From: J027 sp965215855
Lineage (GTDB): Bacteria > Chloroflexota > Anaerolineae > Aggregatilineales > J027
Direction: 5' to 3'
DNA: 64,000 nt
Assembly (NCBI GenBank): GCA_965215855.1
Contig: CBDCER010000002.1
Location: forward strand, 248,001-312,000
Under the pieces are notes generated by a model, which had not been told where the DNA came from, made no database searches, and worked only from the letters and a program-made list of their open reading frames with translations. The position numbers were made by a program, and so were the translations under genes. Shown here in pieces: positions 1 through 8,836 of the stretch (position 1 is the first letter of the stretch; every line of letters starts with the position of its first letter).

Positions 1-2
1 AG

Positions 3-3000
3 CTATCGAGTTGGTTGGATAATCACACGCTCGACCAACTTCAGGGATTCCAGTATGCCCGTAGCGAAACGCTGGATATGCTTGAGGTCGATGTACCAAT
101 CAAAAAACCCAAAGATCATAAGAAGGCGGAGGCAGACCGCCAGGATATGTTCGGCCAGAAGCGCGAGGATAAATTTTGGGCGTTGCGCGAAATGGGCATC
201 AACATGACCGCGCAGGTATCAGAGCGCCGGTTCCGTCGGGCCTATCGCCGCGATGAGTTGGTGGAACAGGTCATGCAAATCCTGGTCAATACGCGCAACA
301 ACAGCATCCTGTTGACGGGCGAAAGTGAAAGCGGCAAAACGACGATTGTGCAGGAAATTGTGCGGCGGATTACACGCAAAGATGCACCAGAAGCATTGCA
401 TGAGCGCGAGGTATGGATGCTTGCGCCAGATCGGATTATTGCAGGGGCACAATATATCGGTACCTGGGAAGAACGCATCAATGACCTGGTGAATGAATGT
501 CGAAAGAAACAGCATATTCTGTATGTGACTGATTTGCCGGGGTTGTTGGAGATTGGGCGCTGGTCGAAAAGCGATAGCAATGTGGCACAGGCATTAAAGC
601 CGCATATTGCCACTGGCGAGGTCATTATTATTGGCGAGAGTTCGCCAGATCGTCTGGTAGTGGGCGAGCGGCTTGGTGCGGACTTCATGAACCAGTTTCG
701 TCGGATTGATGTGCCGTCGATGTCAGAGGAAGAGGCGTTGGCGGTGCTGAGTAATGTGGCGCGGGATATAGAGCGCGAACATGATGTGCGGGTTGACCCC
801 AGCGCAATTGAGGCCGCGACACAACTCGCGCGGCGCTTCTTGCCATACCGAGCTTTTCCCGGAAAATCTGTTCGCCTGTTGGAAGAAACGGTCGGCGATA
901 TTTTACAGCAAAAGGATCATGGGATACGGCATAGCCAGCGGCGGGGTGGATCGTTGTTGCGGCGTATCTCGCGGCGGCGGATGGTCAAACGTCAAGATGT
1001 GTTGGATAGTTTCTCTAAACATTCGGGTATGCCAGAATTCATCATCAATGACCGTTCGCGGCTAGACCTGGATGATGTGGAACACTATTTCCTGAAACGG
1101 GTCAGTGGGCAAGACCATGTAGTGAGCGCCATGGTGAATGTGATCGCAACCGTCAAGGCGGGGTTAAACGATCCCGGTCAGCCATTGGGAACATTCTTGT
1201 TCATTGGTCCGACAGGGGTGGGCAAAACTCATATGGCGAAGACGATGGCGGCCTATCTGTTCGGCCACGAAGATCGTCTGATCCGCTTCGATATGAGTGA
1301 ATATAGCGACCTGGACGGCGTAAACCGACTGATTGGCGGCGCATACAATGTTGAAGGAGAACTGACCAAGCAGGTGCGTGCCCAGCCGTTCTCGGTGATT
1401 TTGCTGGATGAATTCGAGAAAGCATCGCCCCGCATCTACGACATCTTCTTGCAGGTGTTGGGTGAAGGCCGCCTGACCGATTCGATTGGACGCACAACAT
1501 TCTTTCACAACAGCATTATCATCTTGACCAGCAATCTGGGATCGGGCGGGAATAGTATGAGTGGGTTTGGCTTCGGCAAAGACTCGCTCTCTCATGCTGA
1601 AATCAATGAGACATTGGTTGAGCATTATCGTGACCAGATTGAGCGATATTTCCGCCCAGAATTCGTGAATCGTATTGACCAGATTGTAGTTTTTGGACAA
1701 TTGCACACCGAAGCCTTGCGACATATTGCATCACGTGAATTGCGCCAGATTTTGCAGCGGGATGGCATCACCCGTCGTAATCTGTTGGTGGAAATCGACA
1801 ATGACGTGATTGATCTGGTGCTAGAGCGCGGTTATAGTCCGCAATATGGGGCACGTCCACTGAAGCGTGAAATCGAGCGTGTGGTGGTGTCGACACTGGC
1901 ACGGCAACTGGCGCAACGGTCGACGGAGGACAAACACCTGTTACGAATCGGAGTTGATGACGAGACCAACCGTATTACGTTGAAGCGCGTGCCAATCGAG
2001 GAGGCCAGCGCCGCTGTGGCGATTTCGTCAGGATTGGATGATAACGATGTGCAGGTTTTACGAATGGATACTGCACAAATCGTCGAGGGTTTTGCAATGC
2101 TGCGCCGCAAGCTGATGGAATGGCTGGAAAGCGATACGATGCGGCAGATGACAGCACAGAAGGCAGCGTTATTGGCCGCCACGCAATCGCCCGAATTCTG
2201 GAGCCATAATGAAGATGCTCGCCACAAGCTATCGCGCTTCTATTTTCTGGATCGGGTCACGACGCAATTGAAAGAGATTTATGAACGCTGCGAATATCTG
2301 GAAGATTTTGCGACATTGGTCAACCGGGAACGTGATATGCGTTACCACACGGAGTTGGCCCAGGATTACCAAGAATTGCAGCGCGACGTGACGTATTTGG
2401 AAGTGGAAATGCAAACGGGCCACCTGCCCCATCGCCATCAGGCCATGATGCTGTTGAACATGGTTGGCGATCAGGCAACCGACATGCAGAGTAAGCCAAG
2501 TTCAGATTGGTTGCATGTGTTGGCGCAGATGTACCTGGAGTGGTCGGAGCGCAAAGGCTATGATCGCGACATCTATGTGATGGAAGCGCACCCTGAACAT
2601 CCGGACGATATGCGATTCGTGACTATGGGAAGCGGTAAAGCGATGGTGAAACAGTTTGAACGCAAAACCATCACTGGCGAGGTGGCATTGTGCTTTGAAG
2701 GCAGCAACGTCTTTGGATTCCTGAAGGGTGAGCGCGGTATCCATCAACGGACGGGATATGAAACACGCGGCGATGAGTTGGTGCGGGTGCGGGTTTTCGC
2801 CATCCCGGACAAAACGAATATCCGTGAGTGGTTAAGTGACTATCTGAGGATCAAAGCTGAAATTCGAGATGGGACGCGACCACAGCCGCCTAAAGAAAAA
2901 CATTCGATTGTCCGAATTTATTCGCTGGGTAAGGCGGGTGAACGCTTCGTGCGCGATACACGCAATGGAACACGGACGACCCGCGTGAAGGATGTGTTGC

Positions 3001-3095
3001 AAAAAGGGCGGATTGACGAGTTCATCCTGGCACACCTGCGGGAAACCAGCGGGGCGGATTGGGAAGATCGCTTTCCACCAACTTTTCCATTTTAG
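3..3095 (+). CDS. ClpA/ClpB-like double AAA+ ATPase with RF2-like C-terminus (5' partial)
   Basis: The reading frame is open to the left window edge, so the true start is probably outside; a TTG at 15 begins the numbering used here (1026 residues). The first AAA+ module carries Walker A GESESGKTT at residues 102-110. The second has GPTGVGKT at 398-405, Walker B LLDEFEK with D465/E466, and a Clp-type C-terminal small domain (about 585-635, ending GARPLKREIERVV). From about residue 715 the protein stops resembling Clp and follows class-I release factor RF2: SPEFW near 725-729, DWLHVLAQMYLEWSERKG from 831, FGFLKGERGIHQRTG at 900-914, and a terminal VRDTRNGTRTTRVKDVL segment near 980. The RF2 GGQ domain expected between 914 and 963 is missing, as is the SPF codon-reading motif. 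Family logic suggests an ATP-driven unfoldase or remodeller that might dock on ribosomes; that role is inference. No ClpP-binding IGF/IGL loop was identified. Confidence 0.85.
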   Translation, partial: LSSWLDNHTLDQLQGFQYARSETLDMLEVDVPIKKPKDHKKAEADRQDMFGQKREDKFWALREMGINMTAQVSERRFRRAYRRDELVEQVMQILVNTRNNSILLTGESESGKTTIVQEIVRRITRKDAPEALHEREVWMLAPDRIIAGAQYIGTWEERINDLVNECRKKQHILYVTDLPGLLEIGRWSKSDSNVAQALKPHIATGEVIIIGESSPDRLVVGERLGADFMNQFRRIDVPSMSEEEALAVLSNVARDIEREHDVRVDPSAIEAATQLARRFLPYRAFPGKSVRLLEETVGDILQQKDHGIRHSQRRGGSLLRRISRRRMVKRQDVLDSFSKHSGMPEFIINDRSRLDLDDVEHYFLKRVSGQDHVVSAMVNVIATVKAGLNDPGQPLGTFLFIGPTGVGKTHMAKTMAAYLFGHEDRLIRFDMSEYSDLDGVNRLIGGAYNVEGELTKQVRAQPFSVILLDEFEKASPRIYDIFLQVLGEGRLTDSIGRTTFFHNSIIILTSNLGSGGNSMSGFGFGKDSLSHAEINETLVEHYRDQIERYFRPEFVNRIDQIVVFGQLHTEALRHIASRELRQILQRDGITRRNLLVEIDNDVIDLVLERGYSPQYGARPLKREIERVVVSTLARQLAQRSTEDKHLLRIGVDDETNRITLKRVPIEEASAAVAISSGLDDNDVQVLRMDTAQIVEGFAMLRRKLMEWLESDTMRQMTAQKAALLAATQSPEFWSHNEDARHKLSRFYFLDRVTTQLKEIYERCEYLEDFATLVNRERDMRYHTELAQDYQELQRDVTYLEVEMQTGHLPHRHQAMMLLNMVGDQATDMQSKPSSDWLHVLAQMYLEWSERKGYDRDIYVMEAHPEHPDDMRFVTMGSGKAMVKQFERKTITGEVALCFEGSNVFGFLKGERGIHQRTGYETRGDELVRVRVFAIPDKTNIREWLSDYLRIKAEIRDGTRPQPPKEKHSIVRIYSLGKAGERFVRDTRNGTRTTRVKDVLQKGRIDEFILAHLRETSGADWEDRFPPTFPF

Positions 3096-3115
3096 AAGAC
3101 ACAACGAGGACATTG

Positions 3116-3523
3116 ATGACTGAACGACTTCCTCCAGAGCAAGTCTACGCCCGCATTGGCAGCGCAGGATTTGAGCGCCTGATTGATGCGTTTTACCGGC
3201 AAGTTGCTGAGGATGACATTCTGAGGCCGATGTATCCCGAAGACGATATGGACGGGGCTGCACGACGTTTGCGGCTGTTTCTAGTGCAATATTTCGGCGG
3301 GCCGACCACTTATTCGCAGGAACGCGGGCATCCACGGTTGCGGGCACGGCATCTTCCCTTTACTATTGACCAGCAGGCACGTGACCGGTGGATGGCTTTG
3401 ATGAACAATGCGCTAACTGAAGCTGATTTGCCGCCAGAAGTGGTTGTTACACTGCAAGATTATCTTGAGAACGCCGCTACGTTCATGATAAATGCACGTG
3501 CCGATAATATCCTGATGCCATGA
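3116..3523 (+). CDS. Group II truncated hemoglobin (trHbO-like)
   Basis: A 135-residue globin of the 2-over-2 type, which binds heme and typically handles O2, NO or peroxide in the cytoplasm. Visible family marks are the B-helix FY with Tyr27 (B10), the run FGGPTTYSQERGHPRLRARH with His79 as proximal heme ligand, and Trp92 in RDRWM at the G8 position typical of group II. The ATG at 3116 has GAGG six bases upstream and lies 20 bases after the preceding stop, so it is probably co-transcribed with the AAA+ gene. An upstream in-frame start near 3059 would overlap that gene and lacks a ribosome site. Confident family call; physiological ligand unknown. Confidence 0.9.
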   Translation: MTERLPPEQVYARIGSAGFERLIDAFYRQVAEDDILRPMYPEDDMDGAARRLRLFLVQYFGGPTTYSQERGHPRLRARHLPFTIDQQARDRWMALMNNALTEADLPPEVVVTLQDYLENAATFMINARADNILMP

Positions 3524-3540
3524 TCTGACAGGAATTCACT

Positions 3541-3930
3541 GTGTCTAGTAAAGAACAAGACCTCTCCCGTTTTGACCGCATTGCCAACCGGATCAATCGC
3601 CTACCGCGCCGGTCGCGTATTTTGATTGCGATGGGCGTTTCGCTGATGATTATGGCGCTGGTGGGATTGCCGCTAGTTTATCTATCGGCAGGTGATAGCA
3701 TTGAGGAAATTAGCAAGAAAGATAACCTCACCGTCCCAACCATTATTGTAATTGGGATCTGGTTGGTGATTTATGTCTTGTGCTGGCAGGCATTGGTGGG
3801 TTTCAGCTCGGATGAAGAGCAACCCTGGGAAGCCGGCAAACCTGCTGTGTGGGCCGTGCTGGGAGGGTGTCTGGCGACGATTCTGGTGATCGTGGGTATT
3901 GTGCTAACTGTAACGGGCGTACTCCTCTAA
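3541..3930 (+). CDS. Small three-helix membrane protein
   Basis: Not recognised. A 129-residue protein starting with GTG, 17 bases after the hemoglobin stop. It has a basic, charged N-terminus (about 25 residues) and three hydrophobic stretches near residues 28-48, 64-84 and 104-127, so it is likely an inner membrane protein. No catalytic motif is visible. It sits between the globin and the fluoride channel in a same-strand run. Confidence 0.65.
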   Translation: MSSKEQDLSRFDRIANRINRLPRRSRILIAMGVSLMIMALVGLPLVYLSAGDSIEEISKKDNLTVPTIIVIGIWLVIYVLCWQALVGFSSDEEQPWEAGKPAVWAVLGGCLATILVIVGIVLTVTGVLL

Positions 3931-3938
3931 TCATTCCT

Positions 3939-4313
3939 ATGGAAAAAATACTGGCGGTGGGTATAGGTGGCTTCGTGGGAGCCAATCTGCGATATTGGTT
4001 GGGTAGTTGGGTCATACATACGCTCGATACGGCCTTTCCATGGGGAACATTTGTCGTCAATATCATCGGATGTTTTGGGCTGGCGATTTTTGCCACACTG
4101 GTTACAGAACGCATCACGGTTTCGGAGGCCACACGGTTAATGGTGGCAACGGGTTTTTTTGGCGCGTTGACAACTTTCAGCACATTTAGCCTGGAAACGC
4201 TGAATCTCATCACCGCCGAGCGGTGGCTGTTGGGTCTAACTAACGTGACTGTCAGTGTCGGGTTAGGGCTGTTGGCGACGATTGCGGGCGTAGGTTTGGC
4301 ACGGGCGTTGTGA
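3939..4313 (+). CDS. crcB: Fluoride channel FluC/CrcB
   Basis: A 124-residue, four-helix membrane protein of the CrcB/Fluc family, which forms dual-topology dimers that let fluoride leave the cell. Signature segments are GGFVGANLRYWLG near the N-terminus, GTFVVNIIGCF around residue 38 (the conserved Asn of the pore) and GFFGALTTFSTFS around residue 77 (the TTFSTF phenylalanine/Na-site motif). The ATG at 3939 is chosen because it gives the normal family length; a longer frame from 3849 would overlap the upstream gene. No fluoride riboswitch was recognised upstream. Confidence 0.92.
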   Translation: MEKILAVGIGGFVGANLRYWLGSWVIHTLDTAFPWGTFVVNIIGCFGLAIFATLVTERITVSEATRLMVATGFFGALTTFSTFSLETLNLITAERWLLGLTNVTVSVGLGLLATIAGVGLARAL

Positions 4314-4325
4314 TGGAGTAGCGTA

Positions 4326-4967
4326 ATGCGGCGGTTGATATGGATATGGGTGATTGTGATGTTGATGGCGTGTGGCGGTGGCAAGGAAGACGCAACGAAT
4401 AATAAGCCGCTGCCGCCGACGGCGACACGTTTCGTACAACCAACGCTGCCACCCCTGATGACTATTGACCCATTCCATACGCCCCCGACCCGTACACCTG
4501 ACAATACACGAGGCCGAGCAACAGCAACCCGCACTCGTCCTATTTCGCGAGGGCCGACGCTGCCACCACTCGTCACCATTGTCAATAATGTAGTGGGTGA
4601 TATTGACCAGCCAACGATTACCCCCAGCCCGGCTTTTACGCCACGCCAAGTGCCAACCGAACCCGATTATTGCACAACATTTCGGCCTGATGTTGAAGCC
4701 AATCGAGAGAATAGCAAGGTGTTGCAAGGTGAGGCCGTGACCATCGGGTGGCAGAGAGTGGAGCTGGCTGGCATATTATATCGTGTGCAGCTTTTCAGCC
4801 AGAGTCAAATTGTCGTGTTGGAAGCAACAGAGCTAGCGCAGCCACGCTATACATTTCCTGGTGATATTTTGAATGGGCGCGGGGTGTATTATTGGCAAGT
4901 GACCGCTTATCAGAACGGACAATTGTTGAACTGTGTGCCATTGGACGGCGAGATCACCGTCAATTAA
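4326..4967 (+). CDS. Lipoprotein with Pro/Thr-rich stalk
   Basis: A 213-residue protein with a classical lipoprotein signal: MRRL, a hydrophobic stretch, then lipobox LMAC with the lipidated Cys at residue 16. Residues about 25-115 are a Pro/Thr-rich linker with repeated TLPPL and TRTP motifs, typical of Chloroflexota surface proteins. The C-terminal ~100 residues look like a small beta-sandwich (VTIGWQ, YRVQLF, GVYYWQV), similar to fibronectin-III-like folds. Function unknown. The stop codon overlaps the stop of the converging kinase gene. Confidence 0.7.
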   Translation: MRRLIWIWVIVMLMACGGGKEDATNNKPLPPTATRFVQPTLPPLMTIDPFHTPPTRTPDNTRGRATATRTRPISRGPTLPPLVTIVNNVVGDIDQPTITPSPAFTPRQVPTEPDYCTTFRPDVEANRENSKVLQGEAVTIGWQRVELAGILYRVQLFSQSQIVVLEATELAQPRYTFPGDILNGRGVYYWQVTAYQNGQLLNCVPLDGEITVN

Positions 4968-7081
4968 TCTGAAATAGTTTCGGGCTGGTGAACCGGTAAC
5001 CAAAGGCCAAATGTGCTTCCCTGGCCCAATTCACTCTTAAACCAAACCTGTCCTCCATGACGCTCGACAATGGATTTAACCATGCTGAGGCCGAGACCTG
5101 TGCCACGAATCTTCTCGGTTCCAGGGGTGCGGGCACGATAGAAAGGCTCGAACAAGCGATCCTGGCGCTTTTGGGGAATACCGTAGCCGTTATCTTCCAC
5201 CTGAAAATAAAATTGATGAGTCTCGACATGACTGCGGACCGCGATACGGCCACCCTCCGGTGTATATTTGGTGGCATTGGCAATGAGATTGGTAAGGGCT
5301 TGCCGAAGCTGGCTGCTGCTGCCGCTCACAACACAAGGGTTTTCAGGCAGTTGCATCTCAAACGCTTGTGATTTCAGGTCGGCCTGGGGGCGCACATTTT
5401 CCGCCACCTCTTGCAACAACTGGTGCATGTCAACGGGCTGCCAGCCTGTCCGCTGATGTCTCTCAATCTGCTCTAGGCTGAGAATATCGCCCAGCAAAGT
5501 TTCAATCTGGTCGAGGCCGCGATGGATGCTATTGACATACGCTTGTTGTGGTTCAGACAATTGAACTTCGAGGTCTTCGATTAGAAGATCAAAAAAACCC
5601 ATGACTTGTCCAACAGGATTGCGAAGGTCATGAGAAGCCATGCGAATCATCTCGGATTTGATCTGTTCGAGTTCCTGAATGTTCTTGAAAAGAATGGTTT
5701 GCTGGAGCGTGACAGCACCATGAGCGGCGAGGCTGCGAGCAAGGCTGATTTCGACTGGTAGGAACTGGCGGCCCAAGCGATCATCGCAAATGGCGACGAC
5801 TCCGAGGAGCAGATCCTCCGCCATCAAAGGGAGGAGCATGGCACGTTGAAAATCCCCTTGTTGATTAAGCAATGCTAACCACTCTGGCGGCATGTCACAC
5901 TGCGGTTGGACACATAGAACCGGGCCGTCGCGTAGCAAGCGCAAAAGTGTTTCATTTCCACTAATTGATGAAACGGTGAGCGTCTGCGGAACTTTATCAG
6001 GTGATTCGAGAAGTTGATCAATAGCGAAACGGTTCTCTACAACAAATTCGCGAGTCTGGGGTCGGTAAGCGCAAAAATAAGCACTGGAAGCATTGAGCAA
6101 CACAACCAATCCCTGTGTCAACAACTCAATGATTGCGTCGCGCTCTTGATGGCTGGAAATAGCGGTGCTGACGGTATAGAGTTGGTCCAGATGCAGGGCA
6201 TATGTCTGGGTTTTTTCGTAGACCTTAACCTTTTCGATGGCCGCTGTGACACGCGTTGACAAGTGTTTGAGAAATTCGAGGCTATGTTCGTTCTCGAAGA
6301 CGACATCGGGTACATCTTCGAGGCCGATGAACCCGCTAGGTTTACCCTGTACCAGCAATGGAACCAAAAGTGTTGATAGGTATTCATCCGTATTGATTTG
6401 CAGAAAAGGTTGAGGATCATCGAACAGAGCGGCCACGAGGGGCAATTGTTCGGCGAGCCTATCAAGTGGAACCGACTCAACCATTAAGGTAGATGTACCA
6501 TGATCGGCAAGCGGCTCCAATTGGCGAGTATCTTCATCAACCCAACCGAGTACACAGGACGTGGCGTTGCTCCAGCGCATGGCAGAATCAATTGCCAGGT
6601 CAAGAATACGTTGAATATCGAGGGTATAGCCCAGTTCCCGATCTATGCGGTGCAGCGTATTCAGCAAGTTGATCTGGTTTCGCACCAGATCTTGGGCTTG
6701 TTTGGAGCGAATAACCCAACCGACGCGCTGGCGTAGAATAGCCCATTTAAGCGGTTTGGTCAGATAGTCGGTGGCTCCAGCTTTAAACGCCTGATTTACG
6801 GAGTGGTCGTCATTCAAAGCGGTAGTCATAAGAATCGGGGTGCGGCGGCCCTCTGGGAGTTTTTGGAGATTTTCACAGACAGTGAAGCCGTCCATGCCAG
6901 GCATCATGGCATCCAGCAGAATCGCATCAGGCAAATGTTCTTCAAACAGGCGAATGCACTCAGCACCATTGGCAGCTTCAATGATGTTGTAGCCTTCGGC
7001 GGCCATCATCCGACGAACGATATTCCGCATGTCCTTGTCATCATCAGTCACCAGGATCGTACCACGAGTTTTGGGTTGCAT
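4964..7081 (-). CDS. Hybrid receiver-GAF-GAF-histidine kinase
   Basis: A 705-residue soluble sensor kinase. It opens with a receiver domain (acidic patch VTDDD at 11-15, phospho-acceptor Asp57 in LLDAMMPGMDG, Lys in the TKPLK motif). Two GAF-like domains follow (about 150-290 and 310-460), then a HisKA helix with His484 in SHDLRNPVG and an ATPase domain with N-box NLIANATKYTPEGG, DNGYGIP and GTGLGLSMVKSIV. The ATG at 7081 has AGAGG upstream; a 15-codon longer frame is possible but lacks this site. It is the last gene of the yebC-ruvC-ruvA run, 8 bases after its neighbour. There is no DNA-binding output domain, so the partner regulator lies elsewhere. Ligands of the GAF domains cannot be told. 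Confidence 0.88.
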   Translation of the reverse strand: MQPKTRGTILVTDDDKDMRNIVRRMMAAEGYNIIEAANGAECIRLFEEHLPDAILLDAMMPGMDGFTVCENLQKLPEGRRTPILMTTALNDDHSVNQAFKAGATDYLTKPLKWAILRQRVGWVIRSKQAQDLVRNQINLLNTLHRIDRELGYTLDIQRILDLAIDSAMRWSNATSCVLGWVDEDTRQLEPLADHGTSTLMVESVPLDRLAEQLPLVAALFDDPQPFLQINTDEYLSTLLVPLLVQGKPSGFIGLEDVPDVVFENEHSLEFLKHLSTRVTAAIEKVKVYEKTQTYALHLDQLYTVSTAISSHQERDAIIELLTQGLVVLLNASSAYFCAYRPQTREFVVENRFAIDQLLESPDKVPQTLTVSSISGNETLLRLLRDGPVLCVQPQCDMPPEWLALLNQQGDFQRAMLLPLMAEDLLLGVVAICDDRLGRQFLPVEISLARSLAAHGAVTLQQTILFKNIQELEQIKSEMIRMASHDLRNPVGQVMGFFDLLIEDLEVQLSEPQQAYVNSIHRGLDQIETLLGDILSLEQIERHQRTGWQPVDMHQLLQEVAENVRPQADLKSQAFEMQLPENPCVVSGSSSQLRQALTNLIANATKYTPEGGRIAVRSHVETHQFYFQVEDNGYGIPQKRQDRLFEPFYRARTPGTEKIRGTGLGLSMVKSIVERHGGQVWFKSELGQGSTFGLWLPVHQPETISD

Positions 7082-7089
7082 ATGAGCCT

Positions 7090-7758
7090 CTAGATATGCT
7101 GTGCCGCAAAGATAAGACGAATGCATGTGGTAATGAGTATAAAACTAATCAATGGAGAAACCAAAAACATTAATATTCGGCGTAAAATCGCACGTCTATG
7201 CCGATAACGGTACAGCACATCAACGGACCAACCCGGTGTACCAGCGATATAGTGCTGGAGCCACGACTGGCAGACGGCTGGCTCATCAACGGAGGTACTC
7301 AGCAACAGACGCGGTTTGGGTGGCCGCGTGTTGTCACTGGAAGCCATACGCGGTGGTTTCAGCCAAATGAGTGCGATGCGATTGCTGGGCAACAAGGTAA
7401 AAACGGCAATTTGATGATGAGGAATCATCCGGTCGAAGACAGGGAGGGGTTGTTTCAAGATAGTGGCTTGTGGTGTAAGGATAATTCTGGCGCGGCGATT
7501 CATGGCCTGAAATAGCAACCAAACGAGCGGCCCAGCACCCATCATCAAGCTGAAGAGGCGCACAGATTGGGCCAATGTCGATTCTATGCCAATCAGAGTC
7601 ATGATGGAGGGAATCACGATGGCAGCGATAATAGCCAAGACAAGGGTAATCCAAGCTGGACGTGTTGATGGGGACGGAGGACGGAAAACAGCGATAGGAT
7701 CGTGGGCAGATGATGTGCCGAAGACAGGTGAACTAACCGACGCCATGCATCCACTCAT
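7090..7758 (-). CDS. Membrane protein of unknown function
   Basis: Not recognised. 222 residues with two hydrophobic segments near 35-55 and 66-85, a soluble middle region about 90-185, and a C-terminal hydrophobic stretch (about 195-215). The start codon overlaps the ruvA stop in an ATGA arrangement, which suggests translational coupling; a second in-frame Met four codons later is an alternative start. Topology resembles small PH-like membrane proteins, but no motif supports a firm family. Confidence 0.6.
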   Translation of the reverse strand: MSGCMASVSSPVFGTSSAHDPIAVFRPPSPSTRPAWITLVLAIIAAIVIPSIMTLIGIESTLAQSVRLFSLMMGAGPLVWLLFQAMNRRARIILTPQATILKQPLPVFDRMIPHHQIAVFTLLPSNRIALIWLKPPRMASSDNTRPPKPRLLLSTSVDEPAVCQSWLQHYIAGTPGWSVDVLYRYRHRRAILRRILMFLVSPLISFILITTCIRLIFAAQHI

Positions 7759-8330
7759 GCGAAATATTGCAGTGCTAAACGAACCCGTTCTTCCACTTCC
7801 ATCGGGGCATCGGCGGGGATAGATTGGAGGGCAGCTTGAGCCTCGACGATACTGTATCCCAATGCAGTCAAGGTTGCGATGACATCCGTATCAACTTCAT
7901 TGATGGGGGCCAATTGATCGGCTAGGGTATAGCGCAGCTTGTCTTTGAGTTCAAAGATCACCTTTTGAGCAGTCTTTTTACCAATGCCGGGCACACGAGT
8001 CAGGAGAGCAGGTTCTTCGCTGGCAACGGCATTATGGAGCTGCTCGCGGCTAAGGGTACTGAGGGTCATCACAGCGAGGCGGGGGCTAATGCCGCTGATG
8101 CCTAACAAAATGCGAAACAGCTCGCGCTCGTCTTCGCTGGCGAAGCCATAGAGTGTGAGGTCATCTTCGCGCACGATCAGATAGGTGTGTAGCGTGACGT
8201 TATTGGTACTATCGACCTGTTGGCGAGCGGCGCGGGTGGTGTAGACACGTAAACCGATTTGCCCGCCGAGCATGATCACCAAATAGTTTTCGCCCTCAAC
8301 CACAACTTTGCCAGAAATAATGTCGATCAT
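7755..8330 (-). CDS. ruvA: Holliday junction DNA helicase subunit RuvA
   Basis: A 191-residue RuvA, which tetramerises on Holliday junctions and loads the RuvB motor. The N-terminal OB-fold (MIDIISGKV to HTYLIVREDDLTLYGF) is followed by two helix-hairpin-helix motifs, LLGISGISPRLA and LLTRVPGIGKKTAQKVI. A short flexible linker leads to a C-terminal UBA-like domain (LTALGYSIVEAQAAL) that contacts RuvB. ruvB is not in the window. Downstream of ruvC with a 12-base gap. Confidence 0.96.
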   Translation of the reverse strand: MIDIISGKVVVEGENYLVIMLGGQIGLRVYTTRAARQQVDSTNNVTLHTYLIVREDDLTLYGFASEDERELFRILLGISGISPRLAVMTLSTLSREQLHNAVASEEPALLTRVPGIGKKTAQKVIFELKDKLRYTLADQLAPINEVDTDVIATLTALGYSIVEAQAALQSIPADAPMEVEERVRLALQYFA

Positions 8331-8342
8331 GCAATGTTTACC

Positions 8343-8834
8343 TTATTGGGCGAGTCGGTCAAAACGAGTCGTCTGTAAATGGGTAAGCGCAACGGCCAAG
8401 CCATCGGCGGCATCATCAGGGCGCGGAATCTTGGCGAGATTGAGCAAATGGCGTACCATCTCTTGCATCTGATGCTTATCCGCGCCGCCGTAGCCTGTAA
8501 TGGCGGTTTTGATGCTGTTGGGTTTATATTCGGCCACGCTGAGTTGGGCCTGAGCCAATGTCAGCAAAATCACACCACGCGCCTGAGCAACTTTAATGCC
8601 AGTGGTGACGTTTTTGCCGAAGAACAATTCTTCGATGGCAACTTCGTCTGGCTGATATTGAGTCAGACAATCCGTCACCTGTCGGTGCAAACTCAACAAG
8701 CGTTCCGACATTGGCGTTTTGGCTTTGGTGGTGAAAACGCCATAGGCGACAACTTCTAGTGCCCCATCGAGGTGTTCGCGCACGAGACCATAGCCGGTGG
8801 TGGCCGTGCCGGGATCAATGCCAAGAACCAGCAT
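8343..8834 (-). CDS. ruvC: Holliday junction resolvase RuvC
   Basis: A 163-residue endonuclease that makes paired nicks across Holliday junctions. The acidic metal-binding residues of the family are all visible: Asp7 in GIDPGTATTGYG, the Glu in IEELFFGKN, and the pair in PDDAADGLAVAL near the C-terminus. KTAITGYGGADKHQM is the conserved DNA-contact loop. Translation starts two bases after the yebC stop, so the genes are tightly coupled. Confidence 0.96.
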   Translation of the reverse strand: MLVLGIDPGTATTGYGLVREHLDGALEVVAYGVFTTKAKTPMSERLLSLHRQVTDCLTQYQPDEVAIEELFFGKNVTTGIKVAQARGVILLTLAQAQLSVAEYKPNSIKTAITGYGGADKHQMQEMVRHLLNLAKIPRPDDAADGLAVALTHLQTTRFDRLAQ

Positions 8835-8836
8835 AA

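Noticed and set aside
15..17. TTG at 15 as the real start of the AAA+ gene
   Set aside because: The reading frame is open to the window edge with no ribosome site nearby, so the gene is better treated as 5'-truncated.
219..2747. Antisense frames over the AAA+ gene as genes
   Set aside because: They are long only because of codon bias on the opposite strand; no family similarity or ribosome site is seen.
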